This document shows, piece by piece, positions 50,390 through 59,269 of a DNA stretch of 64,000 nucleotides; within the stretch, counting starts at the first letter, position 1, and every line of letters begins with the position of its first letter. The DNA lies in NCBI RefSeq assembly GCF_009742705.1, contig NZ_WPCU01000002.1, positions 33,177-97,176 of the forward strand. The letters run 5' to 3'. Source of the stretch: Auraticoccus cholistanensis. GTDB lineage: Bacteria > Actinomycetota > Actinomycetes > Propionibacteriales > Propionibacteriaceae. Under the pieces are notes generated by a model. The model was not told the DNA's origin. It saw only the letters and a list, made by a program, of their open reading frames with translations, and searched no databases. A program made the position numbers and the translations under genes.

Positions 50390-52267
50390 ATGTCCGACCT
50401 CACGGTGTCCCGGAAGGGATTCCTGGCCCTCGGCAGCGCGATCGGCGGTGTCCTGGCCAGCACCGGCGCGTTCGGCGCCTCGCGCGCCAGCGCACGTCCC
50501 GCACGGAAGGCGGCCGGCGCCGGCACCGGCGGCCCGCTGCTGGACGGCTCCCGCTTCCCGATCGGCGTCTTCTGGCCGCCGCCGCCGCTGGAGAGCACGG
50601 TCGAGCGCTACCAGCAGATGGTGGACGCCGGCTTCACCTACATGCACACCGGCAACTACGGCTGGGCCGACGTGCAGATCGCCACCCACCAGCTGCGCAC
50701 GGCCCAGCAGGTGGGCCTGCAGGTGCTGGTCGACGACCCCGACATCCGGTGGCTGACCCGCAGCGTGTCGATCTCCGACGACGGCGGCGACTTCACCATC
50801 ACCCGCCGCGAGGCCGAGGCCAAGCTGCGCGAGATCATCGCCCGCTACCAGCCGGTGCGGTGGTGGCGGGTCGAGGACGGCCGGCTGCTGATCAGCGGCG
50901 GCACCGGCAACGGCTCCATCGGCTACAGCACCGAGGGCGAGGACTGGACCGACTACACCCTGTCGTTCAGCACCAGCCCGCGCCCCACCGGCGCCGGCGG
51001 CTACGCCCAGTCCGGCTGGGCCTTCCGCGTCCAGGACGAGGGCAACGCCTACGTCTGGCTGCTCAACAACCAGTCCGGTCCCGGCAACCTCACCAAGGCC
51101 GTCTTCGTCAACGGCGCCCCGCGGGTGAGCGTGGTGCCGCTGGGCTTCGACGTGGTGGCGGGTACCACCTACCGGGTGGAGACCCGGCTGGAGGGCGACA
51201 CCATCACCACCTCCGTCAACGGCAAGGTGGTCGACACCACCACCGACGCCACCTTCGCCTCCGGGCCGGTCGGCTTCCGCCAGGCCGGCAACGAGTCGGC
51301 CTACTACGACGACGTCCGGGTGGTCGACGCCAGCGGCCGCGAGCTGCTCAGCGAGGACTTCTCCGGCGGCCTCGACCAGTGGCGCACCCCCGGCGGCGGC
51401 GGCTTCGAGAGCTTCGCCGGCATCCACCTCTACGACGAGCCGACGGTGCCCAAGCTGGCCGACCTCGGCGCCCTGGCCGAGATCATCCGCTCGATCGACC
51501 CCGACGTGCTGCCCTACATCAACCACTTCCCGGGCTTCGACTACGAGGCGGCGATGGAGCAGACCACGCCGGAGCTGCTGTCCTTCGACCGCTACCCGAT
51601 CCTCTCCTCGGGCGAGGACGTCGGCTACTTCGCCAACTGGGCGGCGGTGCGCGAGGCGGCCCTGCCGACCGACACCCCGACCTGGGCGTTCATCCAGTCC
51701 GTCGGCTACGCCAACCACGCCGTCCCCACCAAGGCCGACCTGTACTGGCAGACCAACATCAGCCTCGCCTACGGCTGCAAGGGCATCCAGTACTTCACCT
51801 ACTGGACCCCCGACCCGGCCCGCGGGGAGGGCTTCCACGACGGCATCGTGCTCGTCGACGGCACCCTCACCCCGCTCTACGACGCCACCCGCGAGGTCAA
51901 CACCGAGTGGCTGGCGCCGGTCGGCCTGCAGCTGCTGCCGCTGCGCTCGGAGGCGGTGCAGGCGGCCAACCTGGCCGACGTTCCGGCGGGTCTGGACACC
52001 TTCGAGGCCGACGACGAGATCGCCTCGGTCTCCGGCGACGCGGTCGTCCTCGGCCGCTTCACCGGGCCCGACGAGCACCGCTACGTCCTGCTCGCCAACT
52101 ACTCCCGCCACGAGGCCGCCACGGTCGAGCTGCGGTGGGGGTCGGCGGTGCAGCGGGTGGCCAGCTTCAACCCCGGCAACGAGAGCTACCGCAACCGCGG
52201 CCGCGGCCGGTTCGTGGTCGAGCTGGGCGCCGGCGAGGCCCACCTGGTCCGGGTGGACCCCCGGTGA
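50390..52267 (+). CDS. Exported glycoside-hydrolase-like protein with a nested beta-sandwich domain
   Basis: A 625-residue protein whose exact family I do not recognise. The N-terminus TVSRKGFLALGSAIGG resembles a Tat signal with RK instead of RR. A TIM-barrel-like part (FPIGVFWPPPPLESTVERYQ) runs to about residue 156 (IIARYQP), is interrupted by about 185 residues of a concanavalin-like/3-keto-disaccharide-hydrolase-like sandwich (TYRVETRLEGDTITTSVNGK), and resumes at about 342 with GIHLYDEPTVPKLADLG, whose Glu is a candidate acid, then LLSFDRYPIL. A final beta domain closes it. GGAGGAACC precedes the ATG. Probably releases sugar for the two following genes. Confidence 0.72.
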   Translation: MSDLTVSRKGFLALGSAIGGVLASTGAFGASRASARPARKAAGAGTGGPLLDGSRFPIGVFWPPPPLESTVERYQQMVDAGFTYMHTGNYGWADVQIATHQLRTAQQVGLQVLVDDPDIRWLTRSVSISDDGGDFTITRREAEAKLREIIARYQPVRWWRVEDGRLLISGGTGNGSIGYSTEGEDWTDYTLSFSTSPRPTGAGGYAQSGWAFRVQDEGNAYVWLLNNQSGPGNLTKAVFVNGAPRVSVVPLGFDVVAGTTYRVETRLEGDTITTSVNGKVVDTTTDATFASGPVGFRQAGNESAYYDDVRVVDASGRELLSEDFSGGLDQWRTPGGGGFESFAGIHLYDEPTVPKLADLGALAEIIRSIDPDVLPYINHFPGFDYEAAMEQTTPELLSFDRYPILSSGEDVGYFANWAAVREAALPTDTPTWAFIQSVGYANHAVPTKADLYWQTNISLAYGCKGIQYFTYWTPDPARGEGFHDGIVLVDGTLTPLYDATREVNTEWLAPVGLQLLPLRSEAVQAANLADVPAGLDTFEADDEIASVSGDAVVLGRFTGPDEHRYVLLANYSRHEAATVELRWGSAVQRVASFNPGNESYRNRGRGRFVVELGAGEAHLVRVDPR

Positions 52268-52308
52268 GGGCCGCGTCCGGGGAGACCGGCGCGGGCAGGG
52301 GGCGCTGA

Positions 52309-53082
52309 GTGACTAGTGTCGCGCCCATGACCGTCGATGCGCCCACGTTCGTCTCCGCCGCCACCGCGACCATGCAGGAGGTGGCCACCACCCAGCTCGA
52401 GGGTGTCCGCGCCGCCGCGGCCCTGCTGCGCCGGTGCCTCGACGCCGACGGGGTGGTGCAGGCCTTCGGGACCGGCCACTCCGAGGCGTTCGCCATGGAG
52501 GTCGCCGGCCGGGCCGGTGGGCTGGTCCCCACCAACCGGCTGACGCTCCGCGACCCGGTCGTGCTGGGGCACTCCCCGGCCGACGTCCTGGGCGACACCC
52601 TGCTGGAGCGCGATCCCGCCACCGCGCACCGCATCTACGAGCTCATCCCGCAGGTGCAGCCGCAGGACGTGTTCGTGATCGCCTCCAACTCCGGCGCCAA
52701 CGGCAGCATCGTCGAGTTCGCCACCCTGGTGAAGGAGAAGGGCCACGACCTGATCGCGGTGACCTCGATGCAGCACACCACCCAGGTGCCGCCGCGTCAC
52801 CCCAGCGGCAAGAAGCTGTACGAGCTGGCCGACGTGGTGCTCGACAACGGGGCGCCGTACGGGGACGCCATCCTGCCGCTGCCCGGCGGCGGGGCGGCCT
52901 GCGGGGTCTCCTCGCTGACCGCGGCGATGCTGGCGCAGATGATGCTGGCCGAGGTGCTGAACGGGATGCTGGCCGACGGGGTCACCCCGCCGGTCTACCT
53001 CTCGGCCAACATCCCCGGCGGCGACGAGCACAACAACGCCCTGGAGGCCCGCTACGCCGGCCGGCTCCGCCGGCTGCCGTGA
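52309..53082 (+). CDS. SIS-domain protein of the UPF0309 type
   Basis: A 257-residue sugar-isomerase-fold protein. The SIS pattern is visible as GVVQAFGTGHSEAFAMEVAG near residue 48 and FVIASNSGANGSIVEFATLV near 125, with AVTSMQHT and a C-terminal HNNALEARYAGRLRRL. Such proteins bind phosphosugars, possibly acting as isomerase, etherase or lyase on GlcNAc/MurNAc phosphates. GTG 52309 has AGGGGG upstream; ATG 52327 is the alternative. It lies 41 nt after the glycosidase-like gene and 7 nt before the kinase. Confidence 0.85.
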   Translation: MTSVAPMTVDAPTFVSAATATMQEVATTQLEGVRAAAALLRRCLDADGVVQAFGTGHSEAFAMEVAGRAGGLVPTNRLTLRDPVVLGHSPADVLGDTLLERDPATAHRIYELIPQVQPQDVFVIASNSGANGSIVEFATLVKEKGHDLIAVTSMQHTTQVPPRHPSGKKLYELADVVLDNGAPYGDAILPLPGGGAACGVSSLTAAMLAQMMLAEVLNGMLADGVTPPVYLSANIPGGDEHNNALEARYAGRLRRLP

Positions 53083-53089
53083 CCCGCAG

Positions 53090-54064
53090 GTGACCTCCTC
53101 CGCCGACCCGACGGCGCTGGTGCTCGGCCTCGACGCCGGCGGCACCAGCACCCGGTGCCTGGTCGTGGACGCCGGCGGTCGCGTCCACGGCCGCGCCCGG
53201 GCCGGCGGTGGCAACCCCATCTCCCGTCCGGTGGCCGAGGCCACCGAGCAGGTCGCGCTCGCCGTCGGCGGGGCGCTCGCCCAGGTGGACGCGGGCCTGG
53301 TGCGCACGGCCGTCCTCGGCGTGGCCGGCTACGGCAACCACCCCGAGACGATCGGGACCCTCTCCGCCGCGCTGGACCGGGCCGGGCTGCGCTGCCCGGT
53401 CCGGGTCTGCGGCGACGCCGAGATCGCCTTCGCCGCCGGCACCCCGGCACGCGAGGGAACGGTGCTGATCGCCGGCACCGGCGCCACCGCCTGCCGGGTG
53501 GTCGACGGCGGCGAGGGACCGACCCACGACGGCTGGGGCTGGCTGCTCGGCGACGAGGGGTCCGGCTTCTGGATCGGCCGCGAGGCGGTCCGGGTGATGC
53601 TGCACGACGCCGAGCGCGGGCTCGCCGGACCGCTGGCCACCGCGGTCTCGCAGGCGGTGGCCGGAGGCTGGGTCAGCGGGCCCGACCTCATCCTCCGGGT
53701 GCACGCGCGTCCGCCGGTGGCGCTGGCCGAGCTGGCTCCGCTGGTGCTGGACGCGGCGGCGGCCGGGGACGTCCAGGCGGGGGAGATCGTGCGGCGGGCG
53801 GTCGAGCTGCTGGTCGCCTCGGTCTCGGAGATCCGCGCACCGGGGGAGCAGACGCCGGTCGTGCTGGCCGGTGGCATCGCCAGCTCGGCCGGGGTGGGCG
53901 GGCCGCTGGCCGCGGCGCTGCACGAGCGCTGGCCCACCGCCTCGCTGCGCACGGTCACCAGCTCCGAGGCGGGGGCGGTGTGGCTGGCGGCGCGCCAGCA
54001 GTGGCCAGGGCTGCCGGAGACCGTCCACGAGCGGCTCTGCCGGCCCCGGCTGCTGGCCGGCTGA
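53090..54064 (+). CDS. N-acetylglucosamine kinase-like protein (BadF/BcrA ATPase family)
   Basis: ASKHA-fold kinase of 324 residues. Phosphate-1 motif VLGLDAGGTSTRCLVVD, phosphate-2 motif LIAGTGATACR, and adenosine motif VVLAGGIASS are all present, as is GWGWLLGDEGSGFWIGREAV, typical of GlcNAc kinases. It should phosphorylate an amino sugar at O-6 or O-1 with ATP. It lies 7 nt after the SIS protein. Together with the RpiR regulator this supports an amino-sugar route, although the exact sugar is not provable. Confidence 0.87.
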   Translation: MTSSADPTALVLGLDAGGTSTRCLVVDAGGRVHGRARAGGGNPISRPVAEATEQVALAVGGALAQVDAGLVRTAVLGVAGYGNHPETIGTLSAALDRAGLRCPVRVCGDAEIAFAAGTPAREGTVLIAGTGATACRVVDGGEGPTHDGWGWLLGDEGSGFWIGREAVRVMLHDAERGLAGPLATAVSQAVAGGWVSGPDLILRVHARPPVALAELAPLVLDAAAAGDVQAGEIVRRAVELLVASVSEIRAPGEQTPVVLAGGIASSAGVGGPLAAALHERWPTASLRTVTSSEAGAVWLAARQQWPGLPETVHERLCRPRLLAG

Positions 54065-54113
54065 ACCGGCTCCGCGCCGGTCGGGGACTTCCCGGCGGGC
54101 CGCCGGCGTTGCG

Positions 54114-55238
54114 GTGTGCGTGGGAGCGGATGCGCAGCAGACCGACGTGGTGGTGATCGGCGCCGGCCAGGCGGGGCTCTCGACCGCCTGGGCGCTGAGC
54201 CGCAGCGACCTCGGCTTCGTGGTGCTGGACCAGAACCCGGCCCCGGGAGGGGCGTGGCAGCACCGCTGGCCCAGCCTGCGGATGGCCACCGTGCACGGCA
54301 TCTTCGGTCTGCCCGGCATGCGGTTCACGCTGCCGTCCCCGCAGCGGCAGGCCCGCGAGGCGGTGCCGGCCTACTTCGCCCGCTACGAGACCGAGATGGG
54401 TCTGCGCGTGCAGCGGCCCGTCACCGTGCGGGCGGTCAGCCGGGCCGGGGACCGGCTGCTGGTGGAGTCCGACCGGGGCAGCTGGGCCGCGCGGGCGGTG
54501 GTCAACGCCACCGGCACGTGGACCCGTCCGTTCTGGCCCCACTACCCCGGTCAGCAGTCCTTCGCCGGTGAGCAGCTGCACGCCGCGGACTACCCCGGAC
54601 CGGAGCGGCTCGCCGGCCGCCGCGTCGTGGTGGTGGGCGGCGGCAGCACGGCGGTGCAGCTGCTGATGGAGCTGGCTGAGGTGGCCGAGACGACCTGGGT
54701 GACCCGACGCCCGCCGGTGTTCCGCGACGCCCCCTTCACCTCCGACTACGGCCGCGAGGTGGTGGCCCGGGTGGACGAACGGGTCCGCGCCGGCCGGCCG
54801 CCGGAGTCGGTGGTCACCGCGACCGCGCTGGTCCGCACCCCCGAGGTGCGCGCGGCCCAGGCCAGCGGGGTGCTGCGCCGGCACCCGGTGTTCGACCGCG
54901 TCGTCCCCGACGGGGTGGTGTGGGACGGACCGCCGGAGGGCCCGCGGCACCTGCCGGCCGACGTCATCCTGTGGTGCACCGGCTGGCGGGCCGCCCTGGA
55001 CCACCTCGCGCCGCTGCGGCTGCGCGGGCCCGGTGGCGGCATCACCATGGACGGCACCAGGGTGGTCGCCGAGCCGCGGCTGCACCTGGTGGGGTACGGA
55101 CCCTCGGCCAGCACCGTCGGGGCGAACCGGGCCGGACGGGCGGCCGTCCGCGAGATCCGCCAGCTGCTCGGCCGGCCGTCCGACGCCGAGCCCTCCCCGG
55201 GCCACGCCGGCGCGGTCGCCGGAGCCCGGGGAGGCTGA
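54114..55238 (+). CDS. FAD-dependent NAD(P)-binding oxidoreductase (flavin monooxygenase-like)
   Basis: A 374-residue two-dinucleotide-binding flavoprotein. The FAD loop is VVVIGAGQAGLSTAWAL near residue 14, and the NAD(P) loop is VVVVGGGSTAVQLLMEL near 173. Between them is FAGEQLHAADY, matching the FxGxxxHxxxY motif of class B monooxygenases. ILWCTGWR is the usual late motif. GTG 54114 or 54120 starts it; there is no clear Shine-Dalgarno. Could oxidise an aldehyde, amine or sulfur compound; substrate unknown. Confidence 0.87.
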   Translation: MCVGADAQQTDVVVIGAGQAGLSTAWALSRSDLGFVVLDQNPAPGGAWQHRWPSLRMATVHGIFGLPGMRFTLPSPQRQAREAVPAYFARYETEMGLRVQRPVTVRAVSRAGDRLLVESDRGSWAARAVVNATGTWTRPFWPHYPGQQSFAGEQLHAADYPGPERLAGRRVVVVGGGSTAVQLLMELAEVAETTWVTRRPPVFRDAPFTSDYGREVVARVDERVRAGRPPESVVTATALVRTPEVRAAQASGVLRRHPVFDRVVPDGVVWDGPPEGPRHLPADVILWCTGWRAALDHLAPLRLRGPGGGITMDGTRVVAEPRLHLVGYGPSASTVGANRAGRAAVREIRQLLGRPSDAEPSPGHAGAVAGARGG

Positions 55239-55244
55239 GAGGCG

Positions 55245-56132
55245 TCAGCCGCCGTAGGCCGCCAGCTCGACGATGCGGGAGTAGTCGCCGTTGTTGCTGC
55301 CGTGGACGACCACCCGCACCGCCTCGGCGGTGGTCCGCTCGAAACGCGAGGTGACCTCGCCCTCGGTGCTGTCGCGCACCTCGGCCACCGTCCGCCACTG
55401 CTCGTCCACGCGGAGCTGGACGTCCCAGTCGGAGATCCCGAACCGCTCCGCGGGGTTGGCGGCCCGGTCCAGCGTCGTCAGCACCACCCGGTCGACCGGG
55501 GCGGGCTCGGAGAGCGCGACCTCGAAGGTGTCGGGGAAGGCGCCGCGGGTGCCGTCGTTCCAGCCGGTGCGCTCCCAGCCGGCCGAGTCCGCGTCGCCGT
55601 CGACGGCGGCGCAGGTGGAGAAGTTGCCGTGGGTGGAGGAGGCGGTGGCCCGCTCACCCAGCAGCAGGTTGTCCCCGGGCCCCTTCTCGGGGGCAGGACG
55701 CACCAGCACCGGCAGCTCCAGCCGGCTCCGGTCCACCTGCAGCTCCAGCGAGTGCTCCCCCGACGGGGTGCCCCGCGGGACGGTGATCCCCACCTCGGCC
55801 GTGACCGGCTGGTCGGGCTCGGCCGCGGGCAGCCAGCTCGAGAACACCTCGCGGGAGAGCTCGACCGGCTCCGGCGCCGACAGCAGCAGGTCGGCGTAGC
55901 GGTCGGTCTCGGAGACGTTGGTCATGGCCACCGACAGCTCGCCCGGCTGGCAGGGCAGGTCGGTCACCGTCACCTGGGACGCGGAGGTGGTCACCTCCAC
56001 CCCGGTCCGGGGCGGGCGCGCCTCCGCGGGCGACGAGGCGCCCGCGACCAGCGCCAGCAGGCAGAGCGCCGCCCCGGCGGCGCCGAGCAGCAGCGGGCGG
56101 GGGACGTGCACGGCACTGTCGTGGTCGGTCAT
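55245..56132 (-). CDS. Secreted protein with discoidin-like C-terminal domain
   Basis: A 295-residue exported protein with a signal sequence (PLLLGAAGAALCLLALVAG). A middle beta domain with SVAMTNVSETDRYADLLLS follows, then a C-terminal F5/8-type or discoidin-like sandwich starting near residue 160 (NLLLGERATASSTHGNFSTC, AAVDGDADSAGWERTGWNDG, GDYSRIVELAAYG), a fold that binds carbohydrate or surface ligands. Start ATG 56132 shares bases with the stop of the PhoD gene, so the two are coupled. It converges on the flavoprotein gene with a 6-nt gap. Confidence 0.8.
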   Translation of the reverse strand: MTDHDSAVHVPRPLLLGAAGAALCLLALVAGASSPAEARPPRTGVEVTTSASQVTVTDLPCQPGELSVAMTNVSETDRYADLLLSAPEPVELSREVFSSWLPAAEPDQPVTAEVGITVPRGTPSGEHSLELQVDRSRLELPVLVRPAPEKGPGDNLLLGERATASSTHGNFSTCAAVDGDADSAGWERTGWNDGTRGAFPDTFEVALSEPAPVDRVVLTTLDRAANPAERFGISDWDVQLRVDEQWRTVAEVRDSTEGEVTSRFERTTAEAVRVVVHGSNNGDYSRIVELAAYGG

Positions 56133-57739
56133 CAGCTCTCCTGGATGCCGGGTCGGCCAGCCTCGACCACGAGCGTGGTGCGGGTGCTGACCTCGCCGTC
56201 GGGGACGGTGACGCGGTCGACGACGCGGTAGTCGGCCTTCCACGTCCGGGGGGTGATGGTGCAGCTGGTGTAGCCGCGCTGGAAGTTGCAGTAGCGGATG
56301 TGCGGGTTCTCGGCGAGCAGCACCGCGCCGCCCGGGTCGAGGTCCTGCCCGTCCAGCCCGGAGGCGATGGAGGTGCCGACGAACTCGCTCGCCATCACCG
56401 GCGAGGAGGGGTCGCTGAAGTCCAGCCGCAGGTCCGAGGCGACGCTGCGGTGCAGGTCGCCGCCGAGGGAGACCACGTTGTCGACGCCGCGCTCGGCGAT
56501 GCCGCCGAGCACCCGCCGGCGGGAGCCCTCGTAGCCGTCCCAGGTGTCCATCGGCACCGCGACATCCGGACCGGCCACCGTGTCCAGGCGGGCCAGCGCG
56601 TTCTGCTGCCCGATCACGTTCCAGGTCGTGCCGGAGCCGGCCATGCCGTCCAGCAGCCACTGCTCCTGACGGTCTCCGGTGAGCGTGCGGCGGGGGTCCT
56701 GGGACTCGGGGTTCGGCGGCTTGCTGCCGTCGCCCATGGCCTGGTCGGAGCGGTACTGCCGGGTGTCGAGCACGTTGACCTCGGCCAGCGAGCCGAAGCG
56801 GAGCCGGCGGTAGAGCTGCATGTCGGGGCCCTGGGGTGCCTGGGCGAGCCGCAGCGGCATGTGCTCCCAGTAGGCCCGGAACCCGTTGGCCCGCCGGACC
56901 AGGAACTGCGCCGCCGGTGCGGAGGGGTGCGCCTCGTCGGCCCAGTTGTCGACCACCTCGTGGTCGTCGAGGGTGACGATCCACGGTGCGGCCGCGTGCG
57001 CCGCCTGCAGGTCGGGGTCGAGCTTGTACTGCGCGTAGCGGTGCCGGTACTCGTCCAGGGTGACGGTCTGGCGGGTGTTCTCGACCGCCGCCGAGTCCGG
57101 CCGCACGCCGCGGTCGATCCCGAACTCGTAGATGTAGTCGCCGAGGAAGAGCACGGCGTCGTGGTCGCGGCGGGCCATGTCGGCGTAGGCGGTGAACCAG
57201 CCCTCCCAGATGGCCTGGCAGGAGGCGACGGCGAGGCTCAGCTCGGCCACCGCCTCACCCGGTGCCGGCGCGGTACGGGTCCGGCCGACCGGGCTCAGCT
57301 GCGACCCGACCCGGAAGCGGTACCAGTAGTGGCGGCGCGGCCGCAGCCCCTGCACGTCCACGTGGACGGTGTGCGCGGACTCGGGCACCGCCCGCGCCGA
57401 CCCGCGGCGGACGACGCGGCGGAAGCGCTCGTCCTCGGCCACCTCCCACTGCACCGGCACCGGACGGGCGGGCATGCCGCCGGTGGGCGAGGTCGGCTCG
57501 GGCGCCAGCCGTGTCCAGATGACCACGGCGTCGGGCAGCGGGTCGCCGGAGGCCACCCCGAGGGTGAACAGCTCGGCGCTGCCGAGGCTGCCGGGGGCCA
57601 GCGCCTCGGCGGGACGGACGCCGGCGAGCTCGCCGGTCAGCGCCAGCGCCGCGGCGGCCCCGGTGGCGGTCAGGAAGCGTCGTCGGGTCGCCTGGGCGGC
57701 GACGAGACCACGCTGCGGGTCGAGTCCTGGGGGTGTCAT
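56132..57739 (-). CDS. phoD: PhoD-family alkaline phosphatase/phosphodiesterase
   Basis: Exported phosphatase of 535 residues. The Tat signal is ATRRRFLTATGAAAALALTG. The PhoD N-terminal domain is followed by the metallophosphatase core with VLFLGDYIYEFG near residue 197, VTLDDHEVVDNWADEAHPSA near 252, NVIGQQNALARLD and VVSLGGDLHRSVASDL. The enzymes use Ca and Fe and release phosphate from mono- and diesters, including teichoic acids. It is the first gene of a two-gene unit with the discoidin-like protein. No Pho box was identified. Confidence 0.92.
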   Translation of the reverse strand: MTPPGLDPQRGLVAAQATRRRFLTATGAAAALALTGELAGVRPAEALAPGSLGSAELFTLGVASGDPLPDAVVIWTRLAPEPTSPTGGMPARPVPVQWEVAEDERFRRVVRRGSARAVPESAHTVHVDVQGLRPRRHYWYRFRVGSQLSPVGRTRTAPAPGEAVAELSLAVASCQAIWEGWFTAYADMARRDHDAVLFLGDYIYEFGIDRGVRPDSAAVENTRQTVTLDEYRHRYAQYKLDPDLQAAHAAAPWIVTLDDHEVVDNWADEAHPSAPAAQFLVRRANGFRAYWEHMPLRLAQAPQGPDMQLYRRLRFGSLAEVNVLDTRQYRSDQAMGDGSKPPNPESQDPRRTLTGDRQEQWLLDGMAGSGTTWNVIGQQNALARLDTVAGPDVAVPMDTWDGYEGSRRRVLGGIAERGVDNVVSLGGDLHRSVASDLRLDFSDPSSPVMASEFVGTSIASGLDGQDLDPGGAVLLAENPHIRYCNFQRGYTSCTITPRTWKADYRVVDRVTVPDGEVSTRTTLVVEAGRPGIQES

Positions 57740-57834
57740 GACCCCCAGCCAAGTTCCGCCGGTCGACGTCCACCCGGCCGCACGGCGGCGTGCGGGTGAT
57801 GCTCAGGTGAACCGTGGCGGTCCTGGGCGTGAGG

Positions 57835-58602
57835 TCAGCCGCGCCAGGCGTAGGGCCCGGCCGCGAGCGCGCCGCCCTCGACGGGCAGGCTGATCCCGGT
57901 CACCCAGGAGGCGTCGTCAGAGGCTAGGTAGGCCACCGCGGCGGCGATGTCCTCCGGCTCGCCGATCCGGCCCAGCGGGTAGCTCTGCGCGAGCCGCTCC
58001 ATGCGGTCGGGCTGGTGGTCCCAGACCCGGGTGCGGATGGTGCCGGGGGCGACCAGGTTGATCCTGACCCCGTGCGGGCCGTACTCCGCGGCCAGGTTGT
58101 GGGTCATGTTCTGCAGCCCCGCCTTGGCCGCCGAGTAGGGCTCTGAGCCGACCGAGACCATCCCGTTGACCGAGCCGATCATGACGGCGTTGCCGCGGGT
58201 CTGCACCAGGTGCGGCAGCGCGGCCCGCAGCGAGCGGACCACGCCCATCAGGTTGAGCTCGAGCTGCTGGTGCCAGTCGTCGTCGGAGGTGCGGAGGAAG
58301 TCGGGGTGCCCCAGCCCGCCGCCGACGGTGTGCACCAGCACGTCCAGCCCGCCCAGCCGCTCGACCGCCTGGGCCACGGCCGCGTCCACCGAGGCGGTGT
58401 CGGTCACGTCGCAGCCCACGGCGGTGGCCTCGACGTCCTTCTCGACCAGCTCGGCCACCACCTTCTCGGCGGCCTCGAGGTCGACGTCGGCGAGCACGAC
58501 GCGGGCCCCCTCGTCGGCGAGGCGGTGGGCGCAGGCACGGCCGATGCCGTGGCCTCCACCGGTGATCAGGGCGCGGCGTCGGGCGAAGCGGTCGGATGGC
58601 AC
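57835..58602 (-). CDS. Short-chain dehydrogenase/reductase
   Basis: A 255-residue classical SDR. The cofactor loop is ALITGGGHGIGRACAHRLA, with DVDLEAAEK after beta-2 (Asp favours NAD). The catalytic Ser, Tyr and Lys are in MIGSVNGMVSVGSEPYSAAK. GRIGEPEDIAAAVAYLASDD and WVTGISLPVEGG close the fold. GTG 58602 is the start in frame; the nearby ATG codons are out of frame. Substrate unknown. Confidence 0.9.
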   Translation of the reverse strand: MPSDRFARRRALITGGGHGIGRACAHRLADEGARVVLADVDLEAAEKVVAELVEKDVEATAVGCDVTDTASVDAAVAQAVERLGGLDVLVHTVGGGLGHPDFLRTSDDDWHQQLELNLMGVVRSLRAALPHLVQTRGNAVMIGSVNGMVSVGSEPYSAAKAGLQNMTHNLAAEYGPHGVRINLVAPGTIRTRVWDHQPDRMERLAQSYPLGRIGEPEDIAAAVAYLASDDASWVTGISLPVEGGALAAGPYAWRG

Positions 58603-58649
58603 GTCGACATCATGCCCGTCCCCTCCGACACGTCCCGCAGGGGGTGCGG

Positions 58650-59063
58650 TCAGCGGGCGGCGAGCCGCTCCAGGGTGAGGGCGAGGAACTCCTTGAGGTC
58701 GCCGGTCTCGCCGTCGCGCCCGCCGCGACCGACCTGCAGCGGCGGCGGCGTCGGCTGCAGCCGGACGCCGCGGATCCGGGTGGTCAGCCCGCCCGGCACG
58801 GTGAGGACGTAGTAGCCGCCGTCGGTGCCGATGGCCAGCGACCGGTTCTGCCGCAGGTACCAGCCCTCCTTGTCGGTCCGCACCGTCGCGCCGGACAGCA
58901 GCCGGGCGACCAGCGGCTCCGGCGGGTGGCCGCGTTCGCGGACGGTGCGGAGGAAGTCGTCGATGAGCCGCTGGGCGGCGACCGACTCGTGCCGCTGCGC
59001 CGCCTGCGAGAGCGCGATGCGGTGGGCGGCGGCTTCGGCGCGGCTCGGTCGCTCCTCGGACAT
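58650..59063 (-). CDS. Conserved-looking hypothetical protein
   Basis: A 137-residue soluble protein I cannot assign. A helical first half (AAQRHESVAAQRLIDDFLRT) is followed by a beta-rich part with GWYLRQNRSLAIGTDGGYYV and LTTRIRGVRLQPTPPPLQVG, then a C-terminal helix. No signal peptide or membrane segment. Codon composition matches its neighbours. It may be cotranscribed with the SDR gene, 47 nt away. Confidence 0.65.
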   Translation of the reverse strand: MSEERPSRAEAAAHRIALSQAAQRHESVAAQRLIDDFLRTVRERGHPPEPLVARLLSGATVRTDKEGWYLRQNRSLAIGTDGGYYVLTVPGGLTTRIRGVRLQPTPPPLQVGRGGRDGETGDLKEFLALTLERLAAR

Positions 59064-59269
59064 GGCAGAAGCCTACGACCGGGCCACCTCCGCCGCGGCC
59101 CGCCGCCGGCGCCGGCCCCTGCGTCGGGGTGGACACCACGGGCGGACGTCCGGACAGCACCGGCGGATCCCGGACAACACCTGCGACAACAGCTCCCCGG
59201 AAGCGTGGGGGCGTGCCGCCACGACCGGGCGGCGGGCGTCGGGAGAGGTTCGGGAAGGAGCGGTGCGAC

